Shown: positions 7,524-16,216 of the stretch, in pieces | How the letters are laid out: each line of letters begins with the position of its first letter | Position numbering within the stretch: the stretch's first letter is position 1 | Notes under the pieces: generated by a model | Database searches by the model: none | Told to the model about the DNA's origin: nothing | Seen by the model: only the letters and a program-made list of their open reading frames with translations | Translations under genes and position numbers: made by a program | Assembly (NCBI GenBank): GCA_026713145.1 | Contig: JAPOPA010000348.1 | Coordinates: 1 to 37,320 of the forward strand | DNA length: 37,320 nucleotides | Direction of reading: 5' to 3' | Source: Chloroflexota bacterium | GTDB lineage: Bacteria; Chloroflexota; Dehalococcoidia; Lucifugimonadales; VXLM01

Positions 7524-10500
7524 GTGAATTCAATACTGGCACAGCGCGCTCCCTCGTTATCCTCGACGGTGAGGGCTTTCTTACTTGTTGCATTCGTTTC
7601 CCTCTTGGTCGTCATGAGCGTCGGCGGCGTTGGGGGACAGACGTCGGACGACCATGGGAATACCCTAAGCACCGCGACGAACCTTCCCCTCGGGTCTTCG
7701 ATAGAAGGCCGCATTAGCCCTGCCGACGATAGGGATGTCTTCAGGCTGGACCTCTCGAGCGCATCAGGGACCACTGACGTATGGATTTACACCACTGGCA
7801 GCCTCGACACCGTTGGGGGTCTGTTTGATCGGAACACCAACAGGCTGGCAGTCAACGATGACAGCTTTATCGTGGGCAGGTTCAACAATTTCCACATTCG
7901 GGCCAATCTCACGCCGGGCGTCTACTACATCCTCGTCGTCAGTTTCCGAAACCTGTTCGTAGGCGATTACACCCTCCACGCACAGGCCGTAGCCGACCCC
8001 GGCAACACCATCGACACCTCAACCCGACTGACTCTTGATTCCCCAACTCCCGGCACCATTAACACAGCAAACAACTCGGACTACTTCAGGTTGGAGTTCA
8101 CGGAGTTCACCAATGTGGACCTCTATGCAAGAAGCACCAATAACCAGCCGATTGACATTACGGTGCTTGACTCTCAGAGATCGGAAGTCTCTGTCAATAT
8201 ATCTCCTCGGCATATCAATACGCCTACGGGAATATTCAGGCACGGCTTTTGGATTCGTGACGATTTTGATCCTGGTACGTACTACGTAAGGATTTTCACT
8301 CGACCTGGGGTAGATTCCTACCCGGTGCCATACACCATCCACACATTCGAGGATGTGCGTTACACCGACTATATAGACGAGTGCGAAGCCAAAACAAGCC
8401 AGTTGAACGACCCTCTGATCCGCGACTCCTTGTACGCGTGCCAGTGGCACCTCGACAACCCCAGCGAGACGGATATCAACGTCGAGCCTGTATGGGAGGA
8501 GGGGATCAAGGGTGAAGGCGTCAATGTCGCAATAGTCGACGACGGGATGTATTACGCCCACGAGGACCTGAAGGACAACGTCGACACATCACGAAATCAC
8601 GACTACACCGACCGGAACGACATCTACACCCCCTTCGAGCACCATGGGACGCATGTAGCCGGCCTCGTCGCTGCGCGAGACAACGACATTGGCGTGCGCG
8701 GAGTGGCCCCTAGGGCGACGGTGTACGGCTATAACTTAATGGTAGACCCGACCTTCTTGAATCGAGCAGACGCGATGGGCCGCAATTACGATGTTACGGC
8801 GGTGTCCAGCAACAGCTGGGGACACCTTGATGGTCCTTGGCTTAGTCGCGCCATGGCGTTCTGGAATCGTGCGATAGAGACTGGAATCAACGACGGTAAC
8901 GGTGGCAAGGGAGTCTTTTACGTCTTTGCGGGTGGCAATGGGCACTTGGACGGAGACAATTCGAACCTTGATGAGTACAACAACCACTATGGCGTGACTT
9001 CGGTCTGCGCCGTGAACGACCACGACACGAGGAGTGGCTACTCCGAGATGGGCGCGAACTTGTGGGTCTGTGCGCCCTCGAACGACCGCTCCGACATTCA
9101 TCAGGGCATCCTCACTACGGAAAACTCAGATCGGTATTTCGAAGAGTTTGGCGGGACGTCCGCGTCAACTCCCGTTATCGCGGGCGTGGCCGCCCTCCTT
9201 AGAGGCGTCAACCCCGACCTTACGTGGCGGGACGTGAAACTGATTCTTGCCGGGTCCGCACGAAAGAACGATGCTCGGAACTCCGGTTGGCTGGGAGGAG
9301 CGAGGAAGTACGGTTCCACGTCCGACGCCGACCGCTATCACTTCAACCATGAGTATGGCTTCGGAGTCGTGGATGCCAAGGCGGCAGTTGATCTCGCCAA
9401 GGAGTGGCGTAATCTCCCGTCATTGGAGACTGCAGGGCTGGAGTCGAACAGGCTCAGCCTGACCATACCCGACGCGCCGCCGATTGGTCCGCCCGCGACT
9501 GTATCGACATCACTCAGACTCAATACCGGCATAGGGTTTGTCGAGTTCGTTGAAGTCAACGTTTCCTTCCGGCACAACTCCTTCCGTGACCTGCAGGTCG
9601 AGCTGGAGTCTCCGTCCGGCAAAGTCTCCCAACTCTCCGTCCCGTTTGATACGCGCACTGACGCCTTTCCCTCGTTCGCCCACGTGCCACTAAACGGCAC
9701 GTTTCGATTAGGTTCTGCAAGACATCTGGGTGAAGACCCAAACGGCGAATGGAAGTTGCATGTGACCGACCATTTCCAAACGGTGAGGGGTTCCCTCGAT
9801 TCGTGGAGCATCGAGGTCTACGGACATGAAAGCCCGCCTGGCCCCCCCCAAATAGACTCGATCACGCCGGGAGTCGGGAGCCTAACCGTTGTATGGAGTG
9901 CTCCCGACGACATCGGAAGTTCACAGGTCAGTTCCTATGACCTGCGCTACATCCAATCGGATGCCGACGAAACAGTGGACTCCAACTGGACCTTCGTTAA
10001 GGATGCGTGGAAGACGGACTCGGCCGGAAGCTTGGAGTATGTCATTTCTTTCCTGGTGGGCGGAGTGCGGTACGACGTTCAAGTCCGCGCCGTCAATCAA
10101 GCCGGAGCCGGACCTTGGTCGGACAGTGTCACTGGAACGCCGGTCCAGGTGACGTCGGGCGAGTGCGGGACTGCGGGCGCAGTGGCCGATCCTGAGAACA
10201 ACGCCGGTCTAGTGTCCGACTGCAACGCGCTCCTGGCGGCACAGAGTGCTCTGGCAGGTTCCGCAACATTGAACTGGTCTGCCGGCACTCCCATTGCGGA
10301 CTGGGAGGGAGTGACAGTGGGTGGGACACCGCAACGTGTTACCGAATTGAGCCTTTTCGACAGCGAGTTGACAGGAGCCTTACCCCTAGAGCTGGGAAGG
10401 ATCTCCAACCTGAAGCGACTGGTGCTATCCAGGAACCGACTGACGGGACAGGTACCTGCATGGATTGGCGACCTTGTCGAGCTGGAAGAACTCTCCCTCT

Positions 10501-12917
10501 GGGGGAACCAGTTGTCGGGGACGATACCTGCGTCGCTTGGCGGAATCAGCAACCTGGAGGAACTCTACCTGTCTCAAAACCGGTTGACCGGCCCAATACC
10601 GGCGTCGTTGGGCGACCTCAGCAACCTAAGGGAACTGTCACTTTGGCGAAATGAATTGACAGGGTCGTTGCCCATCGAATTGGGCAATCTCACCAAGCTT
10701 CAGCGAATGGTCCTTTCACGGAACCAATTGACTGGGACACTGCCGGTGTGGCTCGGTAACCTCACCGGCCTGGAGGCGCTATCGCTCTGGGGAAACGACT
10801 TCAGCGGTGCAATACCCGACGAGATTGGCGATCTCGGCAACTTGAAAGAGCTATATCTCGCCCAAAACAACCTGAGCGGCCCCATACCGAGTTCAATTGG
10901 CAATCTTGCCAGCCTGGAAGTGCTCTCGCTCTGGCGGAATCTCTTGACTGGGCCAATTCCGCCTGAACTCGGAAGCCTCACGAACCTTGAACAGTTGCTG
11001 CTCAGGGAGAATCTGTTGACGGGGTCGATACCCCTCTCATTAGGAAATCTCACGAATCTCCGGCAGCTGACCCTCCGGCAGAACCAGTTGGAAGGGTGCG
11101 TACCTGACGGACTGCGAGACGTGGAAGGCAATGACTTTGATGAACTCGCTTTGCCCTTCTGCGATGTCCTGCTCAGTGGTCTCGTAGTAACGCCGGGAAC
11201 GCTGGTCCAGTCGTTCGATCCCTATCACACCGAGTACACGGCGTTGTCGAGCGCGTCGCGGGTGACGGTGACTCCCGAAAACGAATACAACGCCACAGTG
11301 ATGTTCCTTGACCGGAATAATCGTGAAATCGCGGATGCCGATGCCTCGCTGGAAGGCCACCAAGTCGACCTCAACAGAGGGATCACCGTCATCAGAATCA
11401 AAGTTATGTCCCACGACGGCCTGGCCACCTTGACCTACTCCGTGGCTGTGAGCCGCGTGCCCAGCGCTCCCGCAGTGAACGATGTTACTTCAGGTAGCCG
11501 TGAACTAACGGTCTCGTGGACTCCGCCTGCCGAGACCGGAGGGTCGGATATCACCGCATATGACATTCGCTACATTCGGACTATTGATGACGAAACGGTG
11601 GAGTCCAACTGGGACGTGGTGGAAGACGTGTGGACTGCCACCGCCGGGGGTGCCTTTGAGTCTACGATTACCGGCCTGACAGGCAGCACACAATATGACG
11701 TTCAGGCACGAGCGGTCAGCCAAATAGGGTCGGGTATTTGGTCGGACACCGTAACAGAGTCAACGGCGGCCAGCGTCTGCGTCTCCGGTGGTGCGGTCGC
11801 GGACTCGACCAACCCTGACCTGATCGCCGACTGCGAGGCGCTGCTTGAAGCGAAGAACGTGCTGGCGGGGAACGGCTCGCTCGATTGGGATCCGTCGACT
11901 CCCATCGCGGCGTGGCAGGGCATCACCCTCCGCGGAACGCCGGCACGGGTGGCATGGCTGGACATTCGGGGAGGGGGACTGGACGGTTCGATCCCGGACG
12001 AATTGGGTCTGCTACAGGGCCTCACTTACATAAACCTTCGTAACAACAGCCTTGATGGTTCCATCCCATCCGAGTTGGGCAAGCTGACCGACCTCAGAAT
12101 CTTGGGACTGAACAACAATCAACTGAGTGGACGAATTCCGGACCTAAGCCGGTTGACCAAGTTGGAGCAACTGTACCTCTCAAATAACGACCTCACCGGC
12201 AGTTTGCCGGACTGGATGGGTACGTTGGAGAACGTGCGGGAACTCTGGCTTTGGGGCAATGAGTTTGAAGGGCCGATCCCGGACCTAAGGGGCATGACCT
12301 CTCTTGTTCGACTAAAGCTGCAGAGCAACAACCTGACGGGAGGCGTGCCGGGATGGTTTGGCGATATGGACAGTCTTGAGTACCTCTATCTTCACAAGAA
12401 TCCACTGGGCGGGACAATTCCACCGGAGTTGGGGGGTATGAGCAATCTTCGGTACCTGTGGCTCAATACGAATGAGTTGACCGGAGGTATACCGTCGGAG
12501 TTGAGTCAACTCTCCCGTCTCTGGGACTTGAACCTGCACTCTAATAGACTGAGTGGGTCGATCCCTCCTGAATTGGGTGGGATGCAAGGCCTGACGCATC
12601 TTCGACTCCACCGCAACCAACTAAGCGGCGGGATTCCACCCGAATTGGGCGAGTTGGAAAGTTTGAAGTTCCTTTGGCTGCATGGGAATTTGCTGGGCGG
12701 GTCAATTCCTGCCGAGTTGGGAAGGCTGACGAATCTGGAGAGGCTCTGGCTTAGGGAGAACAGGCTGACAGGGGCGATACCGGCGGAGCTTGACGAACTC
12801 AGCAAACTGACCCAGTGGCGGCTTGCTCGAAACCGGTTGGAAGGGTGCGTCCCGCAGGGTTTGAGTGAGGTGCCGGACAATGACCTTGCCGAGCTCGGTC
12901 TGAATGTCTGCCCCTAG
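7524..12917 (+). CDS. Secreted kexin-like subtilase with P domain, fibronectin III and plant-type LRR blocks
   Basis: A 1797-residue exported protein. N-terminal signal segment (hydrophobic VRAFLLVAFVSLLVV), two PPC-like beta domains (about 45-275), then an S8 peptidase with Asp339 in AIVDDGMYYAHEDLKDN (strikingly kexin/furin-like), His374 in HHGTHVAG, oxyanion Asn472 in AGGNG and Ser546 in GGTSASTP. A proprotein-convertase P domain follows (about 644-770). Then a duplicated module: Fn3 (about 771-870), Cys-bearing cap, 11 LRRs of 24 residues, cap LEGCVP..C; a cadherin-like beta domain (about 1217-1310); Fn3, cap, 13 LRRs and the same cap. The LRRs are of the plant-specific LTGxIPxxLGxLxxL type. 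Start is GTG without a clear ribosome site; a GTG at 7569 directly before the signal core is an alternative. It probably acts outside the cell on proteins; the LRRs likely bind a ligand or surface. Confidence 0.9.
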   Translation: MNSILAQRAPSLSSTVRAFLLVAFVSLLVVMSVGGVGGQTSDDHGNTLSTATNLPLGSSIEGRISPADDRDVFRLDLSSASGTTDVWIYTTGSLDTVGGLFDRNTNRLAVNDDSFIVGRFNNFHIRANLTPGVYYILVVSFRNLFVGDYTLHAQAVADPGNTIDTSTRLTLDSPTPGTINTANNSDYFRLEFTEFTNVDLYARSTNNQPIDITVLDSQRSEVSVNISPRHINTPTGIFRHGFWIRDDFDPGTYYVRIFTRPGVDSYPVPYTIHTFEDVRYTDYIDECEAKTSQLNDPLIRDSLYACQWHLDNPSETDINVEPVWEEGIKGEGVNVAIVDDGMYYAHEDLKDNVDTSRNHDYTDRNDIYTPFEHHGTHVAGLVAARDNDIGVRGVAPRATVYGYNLMVDPTFLNRADAMGRNYDVTAVSSNSWGHLDGPWLSRAMAFWNRAIETGINDGNGGKGVFYVFAGGNGHLDGDNSNLDEYNNHYGVTSVCAVNDHDTRSGYSEMGANLWVCAPSNDRSDIHQGILTTENSDRYFEEFGGTSASTPVIAGVAALLRGVNPDLTWRDVKLILAGSARKNDARNSGWLGGARKYGSTSDADRYHFNHEYGFGVVDAKAAVDLAKEWRNLPSLETAGLESNRLSLTIPDAPPIGPPATVSTSLRLNTGIGFVEFVEVNVSFRHNSFRDLQVELESPSGKVSQLSVPFDTRTDAFPSFAHVPLNGTFRLGSARHLGEDPNGEWKLHVTDHFQTVRGSLDSWSIEVYGHESPPGPPQIDSITPGVGSLTVVWSAPDDIGSSQVSSYDLRYIQSDADETVDSNWTFVKDAWKTDSAGSLEYVISFLVGGVRYDVQVRAVNQAGAGPWSDSVTGTPVQVTSGECGTAGAVADPENNAGLVSDCNALLAAQSALAGSATLNWSAGTPIADWEGVTVGGTPQRVTELSLFDSELTGALPLELGRISNLKRLVLSRNRLTGQVPAWIGDLVELEELSLWGNQLSGTIPASLGGISNLEELYLSQNRLTGPIPASLGDLSNLRELSLWRNELTGSLPIELGNLTKLQRMVLSRNQLTGTLPVWLGNLTGLEALSLWGNDFSGAIPDEIGDLGNLKELYLAQNNLSGPIPSSIGNLASLEVLSLWRNLLTGPIPPELGSLTNLEQLLLRENLLTGSIPLSLGNLTNLRQLTLRQNQLEGCVPDGLRDVEGNDFDELALPFCDVLLSGLVVTPGTLVQSFDPYHTEYTALSSASRVTVTPENEYNATVMFLDRNNREIADADASLEGHQVDLNRGITVIRIKVMSHDGLATLTYSVAVSRVPSAPAVNDVTSGSRELTVSWTPPAETGGSDITAYDIRYIRTIDDETVESNWDVVEDVWTATAGGAFESTITGLTGSTQYDVQARAVSQIGSGIWSDTVTESTAASVCVSGGAVADSTNPDLIADCEALLEAKNVLAGNGSLDWDPSTPIAAWQGITLRGTPARVAWLDIRGGGLDGSIPDELGLLQGLTYINLRNNSLDGSIPSELGKLTDLRILGLNNNQLSGRIPDLSRLTKLEQLYLSNNDLTGSLPDWMGTLENVRELWLWGNEFEGPIPDLRGMTSLVRLKLQSNNLTGGVPGWFGDMDSLEYLYLHKNPLGGTIPPELGGMSNLRYLWLNTNELTGGIPSELSQLSRLWDLNLHSNRLSGSIPPELGGMQGLTHLRLHRNQLSGGIPPELGELESLKFLWLHGNLLGGSIPAELGRLTNLERLWLRENRLTGAIPAELDELSKLTQWRLARNRLEGCVPQGLSEVPDNDLAELGLNVCP
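10410..10985 (+). repeat. Two tandem 288-base units, each encoding four LRRs
   Basis: Inside the first LRR block the repeats are not independent. The signatures VLSRN, SLWGN, YLSQN/YLAQN and SLWRN occur in this order twice, starting at 10410 and 10698, exactly 288 bases (96 residues, four LRRs) apart. This shows a block duplication of four repeats within the gene. Confidence 0.8.
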
Positions 12918-13017
12918 AAGGTGAACCGCGTGTGGACTAAGGTCGACGCTGTGATGCAACTCAGGCGGGCCTCACTCTAGGAACAGGAAAGACGTAGACA
13001 CTTGAATCAGACGTCGT

Positions 13018-13875
13018 TCAGCTGAGATCCGGGTAGTGAAGGGGATTCCCGGTTATCCCTACGTCGTACCGGGTGATGTGCCACCTGCCAATGTTTGCGC
13101 CAAGGAGCATGTCCCGCTTCTTTCCACAGAAGGCGATATTCGTGGGAGCCGCGATTAGGGTGCCCTCGAAGTCCTCGGCAAGGATGTCGACCTGCCCTTC
13201 AGGCGTTCGACGGTAGATCACATCGGGCCTGTACATCGACACGTAGAGGTTACGGTCGGTGTCGAAAGCAACGCCGTCGGGGACGGTTTTCGGAAACTCG
13301 GCTACGGTTTCGTGGTGACCGAGGCTACCGTCGGATTCGATGCCGATACGGTCAACGCGGGGTGGGTTCACGCTCATGGCGACGTAGAGGTCATCGCCGT
13401 CCGGACCGATGCACAGGCCGTTGGGGAATTCCTTCGGTCGCCTGTCCCATACCTCCGACTCGCCTCCCGGTCTGATGCGGTAGATCACGCCGTTGTCTTC
13501 GTGCCAGTCTCCGGAATCACACACGTACAGGTTGCCGTCGGCGTCGAATGCGGGGTAGTTCGGGACGCGGAACGGCTCGTCTTCGGTACCTGTCGAATAG
13601 ACCGAGACCGCGCCGCCTTTTGTAATCTTCATGACGGCTTTGTTGCCGGTATCGCAGGCGTAAATGTTGTGGTCCGCGTCGAGGGCGATACCGAGCACAA
13701 ATCCGCCCGTATCGGCGAACTGGACGACCTCCTGCCTCTCAACGTCGATTCTGTAGACCTGCCCCGCCTCGCCGCCGGCATAGGCGTAGCCGTCAAGCCC
13801 CCAGGCAATGCCCTCCGGGTGGTCTAGTCCTTCCACAAACACCGATACCTGTGTGTCGTTATTCAGAAGACTCAT
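13018..13875 (-). CDS. SMP-30/gluconolactonase/LRE family protein
   Basis: A six-bladed propeller of 285 residues. Seen: HPEGIAWGLDG at the N-terminus, repeated blade motifs (FDADGNLYVCDSG, LDADHNIYACDTG, FDTDRNLYVSMY), FPNGLCIGPDGDDLYVA and VPDGVAFDT, which carry the Asn/Asp metal ligands of the family (FPNGLC, PDGVA). Members hydrolyse sugar lactones to aldonic acids using a divalent metal. Cytoplasmic, no signal peptide. GGAGGAATT abuts the ATG. It lies 66 bases downstream of the SDR at 13942-14712 on the same strand, an arrangement that fits dehydrogenase making a lactone and lactonase opening it. Confidence 0.87.
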   Translation of the reverse strand: MSLLNNDTQVSVFVEGLDHPEGIAWGLDGYAYAGGEAGQVYRIDVERQEVVQFADTGGFVLGIALDADHNIYACDTGNKAVMKITKGGAVSVYSTGTEDEPFRVPNYPAFDADGNLYVCDSGDWHEDNGVIYRIRPGGESEVWDRRPKEFPNGLCIGPDGDDLYVAMSVNPPRVDRIGIESDGSLGHHETVAEFPKTVPDGVAFDTDRNLYVSMYRPDVIYRRTPEGQVDILAEDFEGTLIAAPTNIAFCGKKRDMLLGANIGRWHITRYDVGITGNPLHYPDLS

Positions 13876-13941
13876 AATTCCTCCAGCAGGAAGTAAGGAT
13901 CGAACAGTCCCGGGTCGGGCAGGTATTGTCCTTGTACCCGC

Positions 13942-14712
13942 TTATTCTCGCTCCAACATGAAGCCGTTGTTGAGGAAGGCCCCGTCGATCGGGATGGCCG
14001 TTCCGCTGATGTGCGCCGACTTCTCGCTGCAGAGGAACATCACCAGGTCCGCCACTTCTTCCGGGTAAGCCTCCCTCCCGGCGGGCATCCTCTTCAGCCG
14101 CTGTCCCTGCAGGGTGGGCTCACGTTTGTAGACCATCTCGGTCATCGGGGTGAGCACCATGCCGGGACAGACGGCGTTGACGTTGATGCCGTATTCCGCC
14201 CACTCCAGCGACAACACACCCGCGAGTCCGATCAGGCCCGCCTTGGCCGGAGTGTATGCTCCGCGCTCCGGCACCGGGGCCCTCGCGGCGACCGACGACA
14301 TGAACACGACGCGCCCTCCCTCGCCCTGCTCCACCAACCGTTTGCCGACGGCCTTGCTGAACAGGAACGCACCCGTCAGGTGCGTGTTGAGGGCCCTGCT
14401 CCAGTCCTCGGCAGCCAGTTCCAGAATGGGGCCCCTGATGTTGTTTCCGGCGCAGTGGACGAGAAAGTCAACTCTCCCGAATTGGTCGACCGTTTGCCGC
14501 ACTGTGGCTTCTACTGAGTCTTCTTCGGTAACCTCGACTTCTATACCGATCGCTCTGCCACCACGGGAAGAAATGGCGTTGGCCGTTTCACCGGCCCGGG
14601 TTGCATCCACGTCGGCAACTGCCACGCCGACGCCCGCATCGGCGAATGCACGGCTTACCGCGGATCCGATCCCGCCGGCTCCGCCCGTAACGATTGCCAC
14701 CTTGCCCTGCAT
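13942..14712 (-). CDS. Short-chain dehydrogenase/reductase (classical SDR)
   Basis: A classical SDR of 256 residues. Cofactor motif TGGAGGIG, an acidic residue after beta-2 (VAVADVDA, pointing to NAD), the HCAGN (NNAG-like) motif, catalytic Ser in VFMSSVAA and YTPAK with catalytic Tyr and Lys, then a VCPGMVLTPM segment. The ORF track starts at TTG 14742, but the ATG at 14712 (MQGKVAIVTGG) has GAGGAGG six bases upstream and matches the family's normal start. First gene of an operon with the gluconolactonase. Likely oxidises a sugar or polyol; substrate not deducible. Confidence 0.9.
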   Translation of the reverse strand: MQGKVAIVTGGAGGIGSAVSRAFADAGVGVAVADVDATRAGETANAISSRGGRAIGIEVEVTEEDSVEATVRQTVDQFGRVDFLVHCAGNNIRGPILELAAEDWSRALNTHLTGAFLFSKAVGKRLVEQGEGGRVVFMSSVAARAPVPERGAYTPAKAGLIGLAGVLSLEWAEYGINVNAVCPGMVLTPMTEMVYKREPTLQGQRLKRMPAGREAYPEEVADLVMFLCSEKSAHISGTAIPIDGAFLNNGFMLERE

Positions 14713-14742
14713 CTCCAGCCTCCTCATTTGGCTGTGGCGCAA

Positions 14743-14770
14743 TATATACCGTCCCGCGACGACCGGTCAA
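14743..14770 (-). promoter_or_regulatory. Candidate sigma-70 promoter of the SDR-gluconolactonase operon
   Basis: On the minus strand TTGACC is followed after 16 bases by TATATA (18 bases to TATATT), about 30 bases before the chosen SDR start. Position, spacing and AT-richness fit a housekeeping promoter in the 125-base divergent interval to the plus-strand SDR. Confidence 0.5.
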
Positions 14771-14837
14771 TCTTGACCTATCGTAGCCGATTGTTTCTCG
14801 GTACAATGGCCGGAAAAGAGGGTCTACGGAGGTACCC

Positions 14838-15674
14838 ATGGGAAGACTTGAGGGCAAGGTGGCAATCGTTACAGGAGGCGCCCAGGGTATCGGTGGAGCC
14901 ACTGCGAGACGCCTGGCCGAAGAGGGGGCCAAGGTACTCATCGCCGACATAGACGATGCGATGGCCGAGAAGAACGCGGAGTCAATACGCGCGGCAGGCA
15001 ACGTAGCGGACGTTGTCAGGGTGGATGTGAGCAAGCACGCGGACATCGAGATGATGGTGGGAAGGGCGATGGAGAATTGGGGGCGCCTGGATATTCTGTT
15101 CAGCAACGCCTTCGGCGTGCTGACGGCGGGCAGCGGCGGCGCTGTGGAGGTGTCTGAGGAAGACTGGGACTCTCAGATGGCGGTGCTTCTCAAAGCCATC
15201 TTCCTCGGGGTCAAGCATGCCGTGCCCGAGATGAGGAAGGTTGGGGGCGGGAGCATTGTCAATGTGTCGTCGGTCCACGGCATGTTCGGTGCTCCGGGTG
15301 CTCTCGTCTACGAGACGGCCAAACACGCCGTGATAGGGGCGACGCGACAGATGGCTACCGAGTACGGCCCGGACGGCATTCGGGTAAACGCCGTGCTCCC
15401 CGGCCACATGCTCACCGAACGCCTTCGGGAACACATGTGGAAGGATAACCCGTCCGGACTCGAATTCTTCAAAAACCAGTATCCCCTGCGCGACGTGGGA
15501 CGAGCCGAAGATATCGCCAACGCCGTGCTGTTTCTCTGTTCGGACGAGGCGTCGTTCATCACGGGTCATCCCCTGGTTGTGGACGGAGGTCATTCGATCC
15601 AGCTCCAGGAAAATTTCGGCGTACGCCAAGCCCACTTTGTGCAAGAAAACCCGGATACCCAGCTTCCTTACTAG
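14838..15674 (+). CDS. Short-chain dehydrogenase/reductase (classical SDR)
   Basis: A 278-residue classical SDR, complete. TGGAQGIG cofactor motif, ADIDD after beta-2 (NAD preference), SNAFG in place of the usual NNAG, catalytic Ser in VNVSSVHG, YETAK with catalytic Tyr and Lys, and LCSDEASFITGHPLVVDGG, the usual C-terminal signature. GGAGG lies about seven bases before the ATG. The gene is divergent from the SDR-lactonase pair and shares a promoter region with it, so the three probably answer to the same regulator. A TACAAT at 14802 could be its -10. Substrate unknown. Confidence 0.9.
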   Translation: MGRLEGKVAIVTGGAQGIGGATARRLAEEGAKVLIADIDDAMAEKNAESIRAAGNVADVVRVDVSKHADIEMMVGRAMENWGRLDILFSNAFGVLTAGSGGAVEVSEEDWDSQMAVLLKAIFLGVKHAVPEMRKVGGGSIVNVSSVHGMFGAPGALVYETAKHAVIGATRQMATEYGPDGIRVNAVLPGHMLTERLREHMWKDNPSGLEFFKNQYPLRDVGRAEDIANAVLFLCSDEASFITGHPLVVDGGHSIQLQENFGVRQAHFVQENPDTQLPY

Positions 15675-15876
15675 CGCTGAAGGCGACAACAATGCGGGTC
15701 AATCGGTTTTGCGGGACGGTTGCAGGACTTACCGGCATCTGACTTGGAAGATGTGAGTCACGCTCGCGTCCCTTCGTGTCAAATTAGTTGTGATTTCCAC
15801 TCTTAATCAGTTTCGCTGACCTTCAGTATTAACCTGGATCCTGACCTCCCAGCAAGGTCACGAAATAGCGTCTCGC

Positions 15877-15905
15877 TTGACTTTGTGAAACCGGTGTGAT
15901 AAATC
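15877..15905 (+). promoter_or_regulatory. Candidate promoter, distal
   Basis: TTGACT followed after 17 bases by TAAATC (16 bases to ATAAAT). Reasonable sigma-70 spacing. It would give a leader of about 300 bases before the solute-binding lipoprotein. Weaker of two candidates. Confidence 0.3.
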
Positions 15906-15980
15906 CCTTGCACCCCAAATGTTCCTGAATCTTGACTTTTTGTCCAAAAGGCTGATTGAAGTCCTAGACTAGTAAAATCA

Positions 15981-15989
15981 TGCTACGAT
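15981..15989 (+). promoter_or_regulatory. Candidate extended -10 promoter of the solute-binding lipoprotein
   Basis: TGCTACGAT, identical to the -10 region of the citrate synthase promoter at 29706. Transcription would begin near 15996, giving a leader of about 220 bases. No convincing -35 at the usual spacing. Confidence 0.4.
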
Positions 15990-16007
15990 TTTCGTGAAAA
16001 ATTCCCC

Positions 16008-16044
16008 CAAGTGTAACTGTTATCGTTACATCTCTGTACACTTG
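16008..16044 (+). promoter_or_regulatory. Inverted repeat, possible operator or leader hairpin
   Basis: CAAGTGTA and TACACTTG form a perfect 8-base inverted repeat with a 21-base spacer; the overlapping inner pair GTAAC/GTTAC gives an alternative, tighter hairpin. It would lie about 12 to 48 bases after the start of transcription predicted from the proximal -10 element, a usual place for a repressor operator. Mutually exclusive pairings would also suit an RNA switch. Confidence 0.4.
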
Positions 16045-16216
16045 GATTGAGCAAACACCGACAACTCGAAAGGAACAAGACGGCGTAAGTAGGTCCTTAC
16101 ATTTCACAACGGACGAGCAACCGCTAACCCCTCGAATCTCGAATCAAGAAATCGAAGTGCTAAACGAAGTGCTTTTGAAGGCCTTTCGAGGCCGTATCGT
16201 GTAGGAGGGAGAAATC

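Larger units (their letters stand above)
15675..16216 (+). other. Intergenic region of 542 bases with promoter and leader signals
   Basis: I find no gene here. The stretch is visibly more AT-rich than its neighbours. It holds two promoter candidates (15877-15905 and 15981-15989), a perfect 8-base inverted repeat (16008-16044), a short GTAAG/CTTAC hairpin (16085-16100), a 12-base-period direct repeat of CGAAGTGCT (16153 and 16165) and a five-base stem closed on a TTCG loop (16180-16193), just before the ribosome site of the solute-binding lipoprotein gene. Together they suggest a structured 5' leader of about 200 bases. Confidence 0.6.

Noticed and set aside
7524-12917. LRR array as a CRISPR or non-coding tandem repeat
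   Set aside because: Repeats are 72 bases, diverged at DNA level, in frame and encode a canonical LRR pattern.
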